Shown here piece by piece: positions 1 to 10,219 of a stretch of 64,000 nt of DNA (positions are counted from its first letter, which is position 1; each line of letters opens with the position of its first letter). Source of the stretch: Gammaproteobacteria bacterium (GTDB lineage: Bacteria > Pseudomonadota > Gammaproteobacteria > Pseudomonadales > Cellvibrionaceae); the NCBI GenBank assembly GCA_004172865.1, contig SEBV01000002.1, positions 1 through 64,000 on the forward strand, in the 5' to 3' direction. The position numbers were made by a program, and so were the translations under genes. Under the pieces are notes generated by a model that worked only from the letters and a program-made list of their open reading frames with translations, was not told the origin of the DNA and ran no database searches.

Positions 1-1
1 T

Positions 2-220
2 CTACCATTGCTGGAACTTGTTCGCTTTGGTCTGGATGAACCAAAAAAACGATTTCGTAATGACGCATTTATAGCTCCTTACGGGTTAAGCCTCCCACGA
101 AATGTGGTGAGACAAGGAGTAGCCCTAATTATCGTAAAACACTTCGGACCGGTTGGGGGTGCGTATACTAGGGATTTAGCGGTCAGGATGCAAGAACAAA
201 AATTAGGCATTTTGCAATAG
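2..220 (+). CDS. C-terminal end of an unrecognised protein (cut by window edge)
   Basis: An open frame enters from the left edge in phase at base 2 and ends at a TAG at 218-220, followed directly by a strong terminator, so it is most likely the last 72 codons of a gene that starts outside the window. The tail is basic (RFRND, VRMQEQK) and has no transmembrane segment or metal-binding motif that I recognise. A start at the TTG at base 8 is possible but has no visible ribosome binding site. No function is proposed. Confidence 0.5.
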   Translation, partial: LPLLELVRFGLDEPKKRFRNDAFIAPYGLSLPRNVVRQGVALIIVKHFGPVGGAYTRDLAVRMQEQKLGILQ

Positions 221-233
221 CATCTAATAATAA

Positions 234-265
234 AAAGGCCAGCGAGATTTACCTGGCTGGCCTTT
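234..265. terminator. Bidirectional intrinsic terminator
   Basis: A perfect 10-bp stem, AAAGGCCAGC (234-243) with GCTGGCCTTT (256-265), has A and T tracts on its two sides. It lies between the + strand partial gene and the - strand RND pump gene and can serve both converging transcripts. Confidence 0.85.
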
Positions 266-289
266 GTCTTGGTTGCAAATCAGAACGTC

Positions 290-3200
290 TTATATTTTCG
301 GCGTATCCGATTTAACACCATGCTCGGCATCGTCCTGCTTTGGAAACCAGCGGTGCGAAATTTTAAATACCACCACGAAGAATACCGGTACAAAGAAGAT
401 CGCCAGTGTGGTTGCCGATAACATACCGCCGAAAACGCCGGTGCCGATTGCGTTTTGGCTACCAGAACCTGCGCCCGAGCTAATTACCAGCGGAGTCACC
501 CCCAGCATAAAAGCGAGTGAGGTCATAATGATGGGACGCAAACGCATGCGCACTGCATCCATAGTCGCATCCATCAAACTCGCGCCCTGCTCGTAGAGTT
601 CTTTAGCAAATTCAACGATAAGGATGGCGTTTTTCGCGGCCAAACCAATAGTGGTTAGCAAGCCCACCTGGAAGTAAACGTCGTTAGATAACCCGCGACC
701 CAAGGCGAATAAGACCGCGCCTAAAATCCCAAGTGGCACAACGAGCATTACCGCAAAGGGCACCGACCAACTTTCATATAGCGCGGCCAAACATAGGAAT
801 ACAACTAAAATAGACAGCGCATATAAAACCGGTGCCTGATTACCGGACTGGCGCTCCTGGAATGACATACCCGTCCACTCATAACCAACACCTTTCGGCA
901 GTTGTTTGATGATGTCTTCTGCCGCCAGCATGGCATCGCCCGAACTTACCCCCGGAGCGCCCTGCCCGATAATATTGATGGTGGATACGCCGTTGTAACG
1001 CTCAAGCCGTGGCGAACCATAAATCCAATGGCCGCTGGTGAATGCCGAGAAAGGCACCATTTCACCGCTGCTGTTGCGCGCATACCAACTGCCGACATCT
1101 TCGGGCAGCATGCGGAAACGGGCATCGCCTTGCACATACACCTTTTTAACGCGCCCTTTATCGATAAAGTCATTTACGTAAGCCGCAGCCCAGGCTGTAT
1201 TAAAAATGCTACTAATGTCCGATAGCGACACGCCCAAAGCAGCGGCTTTTTCCTGATTTACGTCCAGTTTGAACTGGGGATTATCATCCTGCCCATTAGG
1301 ACGCACTCCCACTAAACGAGTGTCTTTGGCGGCCAAGCCCAGGAACTGATTACGCGCATCGATCATGCCTTCATGGCCCATGCCGCCCAAATCTTGCAAC
1401 TGTAAATTGAAACCGGACGAAGTTCCCAATTGGGTAATGGCAGGCGGCACAAAGGGGAAAACCATAGCGTCTTTGATTTTCGAAAAGGCACCCATAGCGC
1501 GCTCAGCAACCTTCTGGACATGTTTTGCGGAATCCGTACGCTCGCTCCAATCTTTTAGGCCGACAAACGCAATGCCATTGTTTTGGCCGCGACCACTGAA
1601 GCTGAAACCAATCACCGAAAACACGGAGCGTACTGTGTCTTTTTCATCTTCCATGTAATGTTTTTCGATTTGATCCATCACACCGATTGACCGCTCTTTA
1701 GTTGCGCCAACGGGTAAGGTCATTTGGGTAAACATGATGCCCTGATCTTCGTCCGGCAAAAATGACGTGGGCAAGCGTGTGAATAGGAAGCCCAACAACA
1801 GCACAATCGCGCCGTAGATCGCCATGTAGCGACCAGTTTTGCCGAGCATGCTGCGCACGCCGGATTGGTATTTTTCGCTGGTGCGATTGAAGTTGCGATT
1901 AAACCAGCCGAAAAACCCTTTTTTCTCGTAGTGATCGCCGCTAACGGGCTTGAGCATAGTGGCGCACAGTGCGGGTGTAAGCGTAAGCGCAACGACTACC
2001 GATAACAGCATGGCGGAAACGATAGTGATGGAGAACTGGCGATAGATAACGCCGGTCGAACCACCAAAAAACGCCATAGGAATAAATACTGCGGACAACA
2101 CCAAGGCGATACTGATCAAAGCCCCCGTGATCTGATCCATGGATTTACGCGTGGCCTCGCGCGGCGATAAGCCCTCTTCGGCCATCACCCGCTCCACGTT
2201 TTCCACCACCACAATTGCATCGTCCACCAACAGCCCGATGGCGAGCACCATGGCAAACATGGTGAGCGTATTGATGGAGAAGCCGAACATCTGCAAAACA
2301 CCAAAGGTACCCAACAACACTACCGGAACCGCGATGGTGGGAATCAAGGTGGCGCGGAAGTTTTGCAGGAAGAGGTACATCACCAAAAATACCAGCACAA
2401 TGGCTTCGATCAGCGTGTGGACTACCGCTTCAATAGAAAGGCGCACGAAGGGTGTGGTGTCGTAGGGATAGACGATTTCCAAACCCTGGGGGAAATAGGT
2501 CGACAATTCTTTGATGCGCGCACGCACAGCGTCGGCGGTATCCAGCGCGTTAGCACCGGCGGCAAGCGTGATCGCCATACCCGCTGCGGGGCGATTGTTG
2601 TACTCGGTCTCGAACTGATAGTTTTCGCCACCCAATTCAACGCGCGCGACATCGCCTAAACGAATTTGTGAGCCGTCCTGATTAACGCGCAACAGGATAT
2701 TTTTGAATTCTTCCGGCGTGGATAAGCGCGTTTGCACCACGATACTGGCGTTAATTTGCTGGCCGGGAAGCGCAGGCGTACCGCCCAATTCGCCCGCTGC
2801 AATTTGCGCGTTTTGAGCTTTAATCGCCGCAGTGATGTCCATGGCGGTGAGCTTGTAGGTGGTGAGCTTGTCGGCGTCCAACCATACACGCATGGCGTAT
2901 TGCGAACCGAACAATTGAATCTGGCCCACACCATTCACGCGGCTGAGTTGGTCCTGGACATTCGCTGCCACATAATCGGCGATGTCATATTTATCCATAC
3001 GGCCATCGCCGGATACAAAGCCAATGACTAACAAAAAGCCGGCCGTCGACTTAGTGACACGAATGCCCTGCTGCTGCACTTCCTGAGGCAACAGCGGCAT
3101 AACCGTTTGCAACTTATTTTGTACCTGAACCTGAGCGATATCAGGATTGGTACCCGCTAAAAACGTAAGCGTTACACCGCCAGAACCACTGGACTCACTG

Positions 3201-3442
3201 GTAGAAGACATGTATTGCACATTATCGATACCGGTTAAACCCTGCTCGATAATCTGAATCACCGTATCCTGCACGGTTTGCGCAGACGCACCTGGGTAGC
3301 TCGCGCTGATATTCACCGAGGGCGGCGCAACTTCAGGGTACTGGGCAATGGGCAGCTTAAAAATAGAAAGCGCGCCCGCCAGCATAATCAGAATCGCAAT
3401 CACCCAGGCAAAAACGGGGCGATCAATAAAGAATCTCGCCAT
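290..3442 (-). CDS. RND multidrug efflux pump, AcrB/MexB type (HAE1 family)
   Basis: Inner-membrane proton-driven drug exporter, the pump part of a tripartite efflux system. The length of 1050 residues is nearly that of E. coli AcrB (1049). The protein opens with the typical [17 protein letters not shown] first helix, and the fourth helix carries the proton-relay pair D407-D408 in [18 protein letters not shown], at the same positions as in AcrB. Two large periplasmic loops lie between helices 1-2 and 7-8. The ATG follows the stop of the adaptor gene by 5 bases, and a GGGGAG ribosome site overlaps that stop, so the two genes form one operon. No TolC/OprM-type outer-membrane gene follows; a terminator lies downstream, so the channel must come from elsewhere. 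Drug range cannot be read from the sequence. Confidence 0.95.
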   Translation of the reverse strand: MARFFIDRPVFAWVIAILIMLAGALSIFKLPIAQYPEVAPPSVNISASYPGASAQTVQDTVIQIIEQGLTGIDNVQYMSSTSESSGSGGVTLTFLAGTNPDIAQVQVQNKLQTVMPLLPQEVQQQGIRVTKSTAGFLLVIGFVSGDGRMDKYDIADYVAANVQDQLSRVNGVGQIQLFGSQYAMRVWLDADKLTTYKLTAMDITAAIKAQNAQIAAGELGGTPALPGQQINASIVVQTRLSTPEEFKNILLRVNQDGSQIRLGDVARVELGGENYQFETEYNNRPAAGMAITLAAGANALDTADAVRARIKELSTYFPQGLEIVYPYDTTPFVRLSIEAVVHTLIEAIVLVFLVMYLFLQNFRATLIPTIAVPVVLLGTFGVLQMFGFSINTLTMFAMVLAIGLLVDDAIVVVENVERVMAEEGLSPREATRKSMDQITGALISIALVLSAVFIPMAFFGGSTGVIYRQFSITIVSAMLLSVVVALTLTPALCATMLKPVSGDHYEKKGFFGWFNRNFNRTSEKYQSGVRSMLGKTGRYMAIYGAIVLLLGFLFTRLPTSFLPDEDQGIMFTQMTLPVGATKERSIGVMDQIEKHYMEDEKDTVRSVFSVIGFSFSGRGQNNGIAFVGLKDWSERTDSAKHVQKVAERAMGAFSKIKDAMVFPFVPPAITQLGTSSGFNLQLQDLGGMGHEGMIDARNQFLGLAAKDTRLVGVRPNGQDDNPQFKLDVNQEKAAALGVSLSDISSIFNTAWAAAYVNDFIDKGRVKKVYVQGDARFRMLPEDVGSWYARNSSGEMVPFSAFTSGHWIYGSPRLERYNGVSTINIIGQGAPGVSSGDAMLAAEDIIKQLPKGVGYEWTGMSFQERQSGNQAPVLYALSILVVFLCLAALYESWSVPFAVMLVVPLGILGAVLFALGRGLSNDVYFQVGLLTTIGLAAKNAILIVEFAKELYEQGASLMDATMDAVRMRLRPIIMTSLAFMLGVTPLVISSGAGSGSQNAIGTGVFGGMLSATTLAIFFVPVFFVVVFKISHRWFPKQDDAEHGVKSDTPKI

Positions 3443-3447
3443 GCTGA

Positions 3448-4593
3448 TTACTCCCCGGTTTTAGTCGCGATTTTTGCTGGAACTGCTTTAACTGTTGCGC
3501 CCGGTTTCGCTTTTTGCAGACCTTCAACAATGACCTGATCACCCACGGCTAAGCCTTCATCCACCAGCCATTTATCGCCTATAGCGCGGCTGGTTTTTAC
3601 GGGGCGAATTTCGACTTTATTGTCAGCGCCGACGACCAGCGCAGTTCCATTGCCAGAGCGGTCGCGGGTGATGCCTTGTTGCGGAACGAGAATTGCGTTG
3701 GCGTGAACGCCTTCTTGCAATTGGGTGCGAACAAACATGCCAGGTAATAACAGGCGGTCAGGATTGGGGAAAAGCGCGCGCAGTACGACTGTGCCAGTAG
3801 TCTCGCTAACACCAACTTCCGAAAACTGTACGGTACCGTCGTGCTTGTAACGCGAGCCATCGCTTAATAGCAGACTCGCTTTGGCCTCGACTTTGGCGGA
3901 AATTTTTCCAGCCATCATTTGAGTGCGAATCGCTAATTGCTCGTCGGCAGATTGCGAAACATCGACATAAATAGGATCTAGCTGCTGGATAGTCGCCAGA
4001 ATTTGCGCTTGGCCTGCAGACACTAAAGCACCTTCAGTTACCGATGATTTGCCAATCACGCCATCTATAGGTGCGAGCACTTTGGTGTATTTAAGATTGA
4101 TGCGCGCGTTCTCGACCGAGGCTTTGGCAATGTCGAGATTGGCTTGCGCCTGCGCGAAGGTTGCTACTGAGTCTTCTACATCTTGCTGGCTAATAACTTT
4201 GGATGAACCTAAATTCTGAATTCGCGAATTGCGCGCTTTGGCAGCGGTAAAGTTGGCTTGCGCGCGAGATAATTCGGCATCGGCGCTCGTAAGAGCAGCC
4301 TGATAAGTGGCCGGATCAATTTGGTACAACTGTGCTCCCGCCTTCACTTCAGCGCCTTCCGTAAATAAGCGCTTCTGGATAATGCCGCTCACCTGTGGGC
4401 GAACTTCGGCTTTGCGAAATGCCGTGGTGCGACCAGGCAATTCTGAATTGATCGCCGCTGAGGTTGTAGCCAGCTTAACCACCCCAACTTCCACGGCGGC
4501 TGGCGCCGTTGCCGCTGGCGTCTTGGGGCCACAGGCCGCCAATAAGGTCATAGCGCCAAAACCTAAAACGCCCAAATATTTACTACGCAGCAT
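3448..4593 (-). CDS. RND periplasmic adaptor lipoprotein, AcrA/MexA type
   Basis: Membrane-fusion protein that links the RND pump to an outer-membrane channel. The N-terminus [22 protein letters not shown] is a lipoprotein signal with a lipobox ending at the Cys. It is followed by a lipoyl/beta-barrel part ([22 protein letters not shown]), an alpha-helical hairpin (about residues 90-160) and the returning lipoyl half ([20 protein letters not shown]). I place the start at the ATG at 4591-4593 because GGAGAAG sits 6 bases upstream; a longer frame reaches 4626 but would put 11 residues before the signal. It is the first gene of the efflux operon, with a leader of about 100 bases behind a promoter that contains an AcrR-like operator. 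Confidence 0.93.
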   Translation of the reverse strand: MLRSKYLGVLGFGAMTLLAACGPKTPAATAPAAVEVGVVKLATTSAAINSELPGRTTAFRKAEVRPQVSGIIQKRLFTEGAEVKAGAQLYQIDPATYQAALTSADAELSRAQANFTAAKARNSRIQNLGSSKVISQQDVEDSVATFAQAQANLDIAKASVENARINLKYTKVLAPIDGVIGKSSVTEGALVSAGQAQILATIQQLDPIYVDVSQSADEQLAIRTQMMAGKISAKVEAKASLLLSDGSRYKHDGTVQFSEVGVSETTGTVVLRALFPNPDRLLLPGMFVRTQLQEGVHANAILVPQQGITRDRSGNGTALVVGADNKVEIRPVKTSRAIGDKWLVDEGLAVGDQVIVEGLQKAKPGATVKAVPAKIATKTGE

Positions 4594-4707
4594 TGTGCAC
4601 TTCTCCAATAAGTCCCACATCAACATGTGATTTCAATTCAATTTTTACCTTGTACACGTCTTTTTCGCGCTCAACAGTTACCTTTCCAACAATAACTGCT
4701 TAAAAGC

Positions 4708-4735
4708 AATATACATACATTTGTGAATGTTTCAA
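4708..4735 (-). promoter_or_regulatory. Sigma-70 promoter of the efflux operon
   Basis: On the - strand, TTGAAA (4730-4735) and TATATT (4708-4713) are 16 bp apart. The repressor-operator-like sequence at 4712-4730 fills the spacer, the classic position for blocking RNA polymerase. Transcription would start near 4701, about 108 bases before the adaptor start codon. Confidence 0.75.
4712..4730. promoter_or_regulatory. AcrR-type operator in the efflux promoter
   Basis: TACATACATTTGTGAATGT matches, base for base as I recall it, the first 19 of the 24 bases of the E. coli AcrR operator upstream of acrA; the last five bases differ here. It lies between the -35 and -10 of the efflux promoter and 210 bp from the divergent TetR-family gene, which makes that regulator the likely ligand-controlled repressor. 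Confidence 0.75.
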
Positions 4736-4883
4736 TTACAGCTGAAGCAGTAGGGAGTTTCAACCTACAAACGTCATATAAAATCATCCAGCGGAAAACT
4801 TTGCATAAATTAACCTTAATGCTTACTTTTCTTGATGAAAACCAATGCAAATTCACACTGGTTGAAATCTTATTGCAGCGCGC

Positions 4884-4912
4884 TTGACGCTAGAAATTAT
4901 TAATAATATAAA
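4884..4912 (+). promoter_or_regulatory. Sigma-70 promoter of the TetR regulator gene
   Basis: TTGACG (4884-4889) and TATAAA (4907-4912) are separated by 17 bp, an almost ideal arrangement. The predicted start near 4919 leaves a leader of about 20 bases before the ATG at 4940. Confidence 0.75.
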
Positions 4913-4930
4913 TACACCAATGAATGTATA
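4913..4930. promoter_or_regulatory. Second operator-like site over the tetR transcription start
   Basis: TACACCAATGAATGTATA shares TACA at the left and TGAATGTAT at the right with the AcrR operator consensus. It sits right after the -10 of the regulator promoter, where binding would give autoregulation. It is less perfect than the site at 4712-4730. Confidence 0.5.
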
Positions 4931-4939
4931 GGCGAACTC

Positions 4940-5578
4940 ATGGCTAGAAAAACCAAAGAAGATGCACTCGAAACCCGCAGCCAATTATTGGATGCGGCGG
5001 AGAAAGTATTTTTTGAAAAAGGTTTTGGCCAAACGGCGCTGATGGATATTGCTGAAGCTGCCAACCTCACGCGCGGGGCAATTTACTGGCACTTTAAAAA
5101 CAAATCGGATTTGCTCGAGGCCATGGCAGATCGCATTCGCCTGCCCCTGGAATCATTAGTCGAAGCTTGTGCAGAACCGCAAGAAGCGGATCCGCTGGGG
5201 AAGTTGCGGGAATTCTGGATTCAGGCACTTAAAGAAATCACCCGCAACCCTCGCAAACGCCGCGTACTTACGATTCTTTTCTTCAAATGCGAGCTTAATA
5301 GCGAAGCCAAACAGCTGGAAATTCGCCGTCAAGCCGGGCACGTCGAGTATATTCAACAGATTGAGCAATGCTTGCAAAATGCAGTGATGAAAGGCCAGTT
5401 GCCGACGTCACTGAACGTTCATCAGGCAGCGATTGCCAACCATGCTTTTATCGGCGGATTAATCAGTAATTGGCTCTTCCTACCCGCCAGTTTTGACCTC
5501 AATAGCTATGCCGAAACTATGGTAGATAGCTATCTTTTTATGCTGCGGCACAGCCCAGGTTTGCAATTCGCGTCTTAA
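4940..5578 (+). CDS. TetR/AcrR-family efflux repressor
   Basis: A 212-residue regulator of the AcrR/TtgR/MtrR group. The N-terminal helix-turn-helix is complete: TRSQLLDAAEKVFFEKGFGQTALMDIAEAANLTRGAIYWHFKNKSDLLEAM at about residues 12-62. The C-terminal part resembles the ligand-binding domain of AcrR-like proteins (TILFFKCEL, then the helices after residue 120). It is divergent from the RND operon, the usual arrangement for local efflux repressors, and both promoters carry operator-like sequences. In the family, binding of hydrophobic drugs releases the repressor from DNA. The ATG follows a weak AGG ribosome site. Confidence 0.92.
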   Translation: MARKTKEDALETRSQLLDAAEKVFFEKGFGQTALMDIAEAANLTRGAIYWHFKNKSDLLEAMADRIRLPLESLVEACAEPQEADPLGKLREFWIQALKEITRNPRKRRVLTILFFKCELNSEAKQLEIRRQAGHVEYIQQIEQCLQNAVMKGQLPTSLNVHQAAIANHAFIGGLISNWLFLPASFDLNSYAETMVDSYLFMLRHSPGLQFAS

Positions 5579-5740
5579 CAGCAAGCCCAACCTCGGCACA
5601 TTTTTTTGCTCCCATGCGTCATATAACGTAGCCGCAGTGATCATTCAGCGTATGGCTAGCTGGATTTCTCATACACATACTCGCCCTTAATCTAACAATC
5701 ATTTTTATCACATTCGATAGAAAGAACTGCGGAGGCGATT

Positions 5741-6787
5741 ATGCGTCATGGTGATATTTCAAGTAGCGCGGATACGGTTGGCGTTGCGGTAGTGAATTAC
5801 AAAATGCCGCGCTTGCATACCAAGGCGGACGTGATCGAAAACGCAAAAAATATCGCGCAGATGATCAAGGGAATGAAGATCGGTTTGCCGGGCATGAACC
5901 TCGTGGTGTTCCCTGAATACAGCACCATGGGCATCATGTACGACAACGATGAAATGATGGCGACTGCCACAACAATCCCCGGCGCTGAGACTGAAATTTT
6001 TTCGGCGGCGTGCAGAGAAGCCAATACCTGGGGAATTTTTTCGCTCACTGGCGAGCAACATGAAGAGCATCCGCACAAAGCGCCTTACAACACTTTAATT
6101 TTAATTAATAGCGATGGCGAAATCGTACAGCGATACCGTAAATGCATTCCCTGGTGCCCAATTGAAGGCTGGTATCCCGGTGATAAAACTTATGTATCGG
6201 AAGGGCCGAAAGGTTTAAAAATTAGTTTAATTATTTGCGACGACGGAAATTACCCTGAAATCTGGCGCGACTGTGCAATGAAAGGTGCGGAATTAATTGT
6301 GCGCTGCCAAGGCTATATGTATCCCGCCAAGGAACAGCAGGTGATGATGGCAAAATCCATGGCGTGGGCCAACAATTGTTACGTCGCCGTCGCCAACGCA
6401 ACGGGATTTGACGGCGTTTATTCTTACTTCGGCCACTCCGCAATTATTGGTTTTGATGGCCGCACTTTAGGTGAATGCGGAGAAGAAGATATGGGTATTC
6501 AATACGCGCAACTATCCGTAAGCCAAATTCGTGATGCGCGTGCGAATGATCAATCGCAAAATCATTTATTTAAATTATTACACCGCGGTTATACCGGCAT
6601 TCACAATTCGGGCGATGGCGATAAAGGTATCGCAGATTGCCCGTTTGATTTTTATCGCACCTGGGTATTGGACGCCGAAAAAGCCCAGCGCGATGTTGAA
6701 GCTATGACACGCAGCACCATAGGTGTTGCAGATTGTCCTGTAGGGAATTTACCCGCACCGGAAAAAGAATCTTCCGCCGAAAAATAA
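5741..6787 (+). CDS. amiE: Aliphatic amidase (acylamide amidohydrolase)
   Basis: Cytoplasmic nitrilase-superfamily enzyme that hydrolyses short aliphatic amides (acetamide, propionamide) to the acid and ammonia. At 348 residues it is close to Pseudomonas AmiE (346). The catalytic triad is at the AmiE positions: E59 in [10 protein letters not shown]134 in YRKCIPWCP and C166 in [15 protein letters not shown]. The start MRHGDISSS is the usual AmiE N-terminus, with GGAGG 5 bases before the ATG. The next gene, 28 bases on, encodes an AmiB-like ATPase, as in the Pseudomonas amidase operon. No amiC, amiR or amiS gene lies in the window, so the amide sensor/antiterminator control known from Pseudomonas is not visible here. 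Confidence 0.95.
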   Translation: MRHGDISSSADTVGVAVVNYKMPRLHTKADVIENAKNIAQMIKGMKIGLPGMNLVVFPEYSTMGIMYDNDEMMATATTIPGAETEIFSAACREANTWGIFSLTGEQHEEHPHKAPYNTLILINSDGEIVQRYRKCIPWCPIEGWYPGDKTYVSEGPKGLKISLIICDDGNYPEIWRDCAMKGAELIVRCQGYMYPAKEQQVMMAKSMAWANNCYVAVANATGFDGVYSYFGHSAIIGFDGRTLGECGEEDMGIQYAQLSVSQIRDARANDQSQNHLFKLLHRGYTGIHNSGDGDKGIADCPFDFYRTWVLDAEKAQRDVEAMTRSTIGVADCPVGNLPAPEKESSAEK

Positions 6788-6815
6788 AACCAAAAAATAA
6801 ACGGGAGGAAAAATC

Positions 6816-7883
6816 GTGCCTTTTATTAACGAGCTAGTCGCACAAAATCAGCAACAGCTCGAACAAGAGAAACACGAGAAAATAACTAACCTGACGCGTG
6901 ATAAAAAAATATCGCGCCCGTCTCGTTTTCGTTTTGGTCCCTACGAAGTCATGACCACATTAACCACGCGTATTCTCGGGCAAACACACGTTTTGCACGC
7001 AGTTGAAGACATGCTGTTTACCGTAAAAGCCGATTTCAACTCCAAACATCGCCCGCTTTCAGTCAATTTATTTTTGGGCCCAACCGGCGTTGGAAAAACT
7101 GAAACCGTGCGCGTACTTGCCGAAGCGATTTTAGGCAATGCGGATAAAATTTGTCGCATCGATATGAACACACTGGCTCAAGAACATTACAGCGCAGCAA
7201 TTACCGGCTCACCGCCCGGTTATGTTGGTAGCAAGGAAGGCCAAACTCTCTTTAATGTGGATTATATTAAAGGCAGTTTTAGCGAGCCCGGCATTGTTTT
7301 GTTTGATGAAATTGAAAAAGCCAATAAAGATGTGGTACGCGCAATATTAAATATTTTGGATACCGGAAAACTGGTTTTAACATCAGGCGCAAAAGAATTG
7401 GATTTTAGTAACGCTTTAATTTTTATGACGAGCAACGTGGGCGTGCGTGAACTTACGCAACACATTAACACGCATCAAAAAGGTTGGCGAAAATGGTTTG
7501 GTATAAAACCTAAAAACGAAAATGACATTGTAGAAGCTGCATTAACAGCGCATTTCGATCCGGAATTTTTAAACCGCATCGACCGCATAATTCCATTTAA
7601 TTGCATTGATGAGGATATGCTCGGCAATTTGGTGAACATCGAATTGGAAAAATTAAATCACAAATTGAATCGCCGCAATGTATCGCTCGCACTAACAGAA
7701 TCCGCGCGTGAATTTTTATGTGAAGATTATGATCAACGTTACGGCGCAAGAAGTATCGCACGGAGAATGCGAACTGAACTGGAACCAAAACTTGCGCGCG
7801 CTTTAATTGATTTTCCTGAAGCAAACTCTTTTGTCGCATTCGTCGGCGATAAAAACATAATCGTGACGCCTGAAAATTCCTGA
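6816..7883 (+). CDS. amiB: ClpA/ClpB-like AAA+ ATPase of the amidase operon (AmiB-like)
   Basis: A 355-residue protein that is essentially one AAA+ module of the Clp/Hsp100 type plus its C-terminal lid domain. The Walker A is GPTGVGKTE (about residues 90-98), the Walker B VLFDEIEKA (about 161-169), the pore-loop region GSPPGYVGS, and the tail YDQRYGARSIARRMRTELEPKLARAL resembles the Clp C-domain. It lacks the Clp N-domain, a first ATPase domain and a ClpP-binding loop that I can see. The start is a GTG at 6816 with GGGAGG 7 bases upstream. In Pseudomonas, amiB follows amiE and its protein resembles Clp chaperones; its exact role is not settled. The gene is followed by a terminator. Confidence 0.85.
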   Translation: MPFINELVAQNQQQLEQEKHEKITNLTRDKKISRPSRFRFGPYEVMTTLTTRILGQTHVLHAVEDMLFTVKADFNSKHRPLSVNLFLGPTGVGKTETVRVLAEAILGNADKICRIDMNTLAQEHYSAAITGSPPGYVGSKEGQTLFNVDYIKGSFSEPGIVLFDEIEKANKDVVRAILNILDTGKLVLTSGAKELDFSNALIFMTSNVGVRELTQHINTHQKGWRKWFGIKPKNENDIVEAALTAHFDPEFLNRIDRIIPFNCIDEDMLGNLVNIELEKLNHKLNRRNVSLALTESAREFLCEDYDQRYGARSIARRMRTELEPKLARALIDFPEANSFVAFVGDKNIIVTPENS

Positions 7884-7903
7884 AAACTACTTTATTCACG
7901 CAA

Positions 7904-7939
7904 TAAAAAAACGCCCATTGTTTAGATGGGCGTTTTTTT
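7904..7939. terminator. Bidirectional intrinsic terminator
   Basis: ACGCCCAT (7911-7918) pairs with ATGGGCGT (7926-7933) around a 7-base loop. The stem is extended by a run of seven A on the left and seven T on the right. It ends the amidase operon and the convergent cellulase gene. Confidence 0.9.
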
Positions 7940-7981
7940 ATCTCATCCGAACCGGTAAAAGTTCGGATTCAAGTTTCTGGA

Positions 7982-10219
7982 TTAAAGGCCCCAGAGGTTG
8001 TTCAACAGAGAGGTTTTACGAGGATCGAAATCACCCCACTGACCCCATTTGTCGTCCGCACTTACTGGATCCCAAGGAGTTGTCCACCAGCCCATAGTGT
8101 CAGCAGACTCTGGGTTCAGAGACCAGTAACAGGCATTGATGTTTTTCTTCTTGAAGTAAGCGACAGCAGCTTGTTGCCATTGCTCATCTACGTTAGTGGT
8201 TACGTGACTCCACAAGTTACGTACGTTTTGTTTGGTTTTTAATGGCCAATCCATATTTCCACCGAACTCACCTACGAGGAAACCGTAGCCTTGTGCACGC
8301 AAGTAACCGAAGTGCTCTTCCCAGCCTTTTTCAAGCAGAGATGGAGTGATTACAACTTTACATTTGGCTTTACCAGCATCATCGCCCTCAAGACCAGCAC
8401 AGCCAGCTTGGGTTTGATCCAAGTGTTGTTTTTGCACAAATACTGATGGACCGTAGGTGTGTGGCGACAACAAGAGTTGGTCTTTAGGAATGTTGATTGG
8501 GTTTGCACCCGCTTCGTAGAAGTTTTCACCCCAGTTTGGATTAGTGGCTTTATCACCATAGGGAACTTCATCTTTGGTGTCTGGCGTGCCGTCCTGGTTG
8601 TTTGCAGTACCAGAGATACCTTCAACGATGATGATCAAGTTGGGGTTCACTGAGTTAATAGCGGTATAAGCATGCTCAGAAAGGGTTTTCCAATCTTGCC
8701 AGGTGTAATCCCATGGCTCATTGAAAATGTCGATACCGAGGATGTTATCTACGCCCAATTTAGCAGACAAGCCTGCGATTTCTTTCAAGTTAGCAATCCA
8801 CTTGGTTTCATCGTAAGCATTGATCGTTTTCACTGACGCTGGGTTGCCAGTTGCTGAACATGAGTAGGTTTCACGAGTGAAATCATAGTTCTCACGAGTA
8901 GCATCTACGTATGGAGGACGTGCATCCAAACGACCTTTACGCCAGCCCACATAGTTGGAGCAAGAGTGAATGTCGATAAACAATTGGATGTTGTTTTGCG
9001 CAGCCAACTTGATGAAATCTTCCAATGCCTGACGTGAATTGGTTTGACGTACAGACTGGTGATTCTTCAGGTTTGGATCTTTACCTTGTGGGTTAGTCGC
9101 ATCCAACGTTTGGGGAGAGATTGGTACGCGCAGCATGGTGATGCCTTTCGCTTTCAACTCAGTGAAACCTTGTTGGATAGTACGGCCTGAACCTGCGCCG
9201 CCATTAGTCCACCACATGTTACCCACATAGAGCTCCATTGGTGCGCCGCTTGGGTTGGTAGCGTCGTTAGATGGCTCATGACGACCTTCCAAACCGAACC
9301 AGTTTCCGCAACGAGCCGGAACCACAACACCATCTTTAGTGATCTTACCGTCAGCGTTCACGCGGAACTTACCGGCAGTAGCCACTACTGAAGATGAACT
9401 CGAAGAAGTACTTCTTACGCTCGACGAAGTAGAACTACCAATACTGGTAATACTTGATTTGCTGGAGGACGTGCTAGCTATACTCGATTTACTGCTTGAA
9501 GACGTAGTAGCAACGCTTGATTTACTGCTTGAAGAAGTGGATGCAACTGAAGACGTTGGGCAACCGTTTACAACGCCATATGGCGCTGGTTGGGTAGCAC
9601 AAGTTGAGTTTGCAATACAGCTCTTACCGTTCTCATAACCCCAGCCCGATGTAGTGCTGGTGCATGATGGGTAAGTGGTACCGTACCAGTTACATTGTGA
9701 AGCACCAGCGCAAGTAGCGGTTGAGCTTGAACTTGAAGAAGTCGTAGCTACTGAGCTTTTCGAGCTTGCAGAAGTTGTGGCAACAGAGCTTTTTGAAGAC
9801 GATGACGTGGTAGCAACTGAACTAGCACTGCTCACAACGTTAGAACATACAGCACCGGTAATGGTCGGTTTTTCGGCCGCTGCAGTGCTGTTTTTATCAC
9901 CTTGCACACCAAAGCTAACTGACTGGCCCGGTTGGATGATTTTATTCCAATCCAGACCTGTTGCTGAATAGGGGTTGCTACCAGTTAAGGTTGCATTCCA
10001 TGAGCTGGTGATTTTGTTGTTGGCGTATTGCCAACCTACAGTCCAGCCGTTAACAGCAGTCGTAGTATTGTTGGTAATAGTGATGGAACCCTGGAAGCCG
10101 GTATTCCATTCGTTAGCGACGGTGTAGGTACAAGTAGCCGCCTCCGCCTGACCAATCATTGCGACACCTAGACCTAGCATCATTGCCAGACTAAGGGCCT
10201 TTTTCTTATGAACTTGCAT
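7982..10219 (-). CDS. Secreted cellulase: CBM2 - CBM10 - GH5
   Basis: Exported endo-beta-1,4-glucanase-type enzyme of 745 residues. A signal peptide (1-27, ending AEA-A) leads into a CBM2 cellulose-binding module (about 29-127, C30/C125 pair, conserved Trp). After a Ser/Thr/Val/Lys linker comes a Cys-rich CBM10 (about 169-210, QCNWYGTTYPSC, GWGYENGKSC), a second Ser linker (222-280) and a GH5 catalytic domain (284-745). The catalytic residues are E501 in IFNEPW (acid/base) and E651 in VGEFGG (nucleophile). The order CBM2-CBM10-GH5 is known from Cellvibrio cellulases. GGAGAA lies 7 bases before the ATG. A perfect 14-bp palindrome of LacI-operator type lies 314 bp upstream. The substrate is inferred from the family; cellulose is most likely. 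Confidence 0.93.
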   Translation of the reverse strand: MQVHKKKALSLAMMLGLGVAMIGQAEAATCTYTVANEWNTGFQGSITITNNTTTAVNGWTVGWQYANNKITSSWNATLTGSNPYSATGLDWNKIIQPGQSVSFGVQGDKNSTAAAEKPTITGAVCSNVVSSASSVATTSSSSKSSVATTSASSKSSVATTSSSSSSTATCAGASQCNWYGTTYPSCTSTTSGWGYENGKSCIANSTCATQPAPYGVVNGCPTSSVASTSSSSKSSVATTSSSSKSSIASTSSSKSSITSIGSSTSSSVRSTSSSSSSVVATAGKFRVNADGKITKDGVVVPARCGNWFGLEGRHEPSNDATNPSGAPMELYVGNMWWTNGGAGSGRTIQQGFTELKAKGITMLRVPISPQTLDATNPQGKDPNLKNHQSVRQTNSRQALEDFIKLAAQNNIQLFIDIHSCSNYVGWRKGRLDARPPYVDATRENYDFTRETYSCSATGNPASVKTINAYDETKWIANLKEIAGLSAKLGVDNILGIDIFNEPWDYTWQDWKTLSEHAYTAINSVNPNLIIIVEGISGTANNQDGTPDTKDEVPYGDKATNPNWGENFYEAGANPINIPKDQLLLSPHTYGPSVFVQKQHLDQTQAGCAGLEGDDAGKAKCKVVITPSLLEKGWEEHFGYLRAQGYGFLVGEFGGNMDWPLKTKQNVRNLWSHVTTNVDEQWQQAAVAYFKKKNINACYWSLNPESADTMGWWTTPWDPVSADDKWGQWGDFDPRKTSLLNNLWGL

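Noticed and set aside
2139-2659. Overlapping frames inside the RND pump gene
   Set aside because: They are shadows of the pump coding sequence, which has full-length family similarity in its own frame.
9339-9971. Two open frames on the + strand rich in Glu, Asp, Leu and Val opposite the cellulase linkers
   Set aside because: They are antisense readings of the poly-Ser linkers of the CBM2-CBM10-GH5 gene; the repeated codons keep the opposite frame open. The same applies to acidic frames opposite the GH16 and amylase linkers (19180-19407, 19621-19899, 44510-44728).
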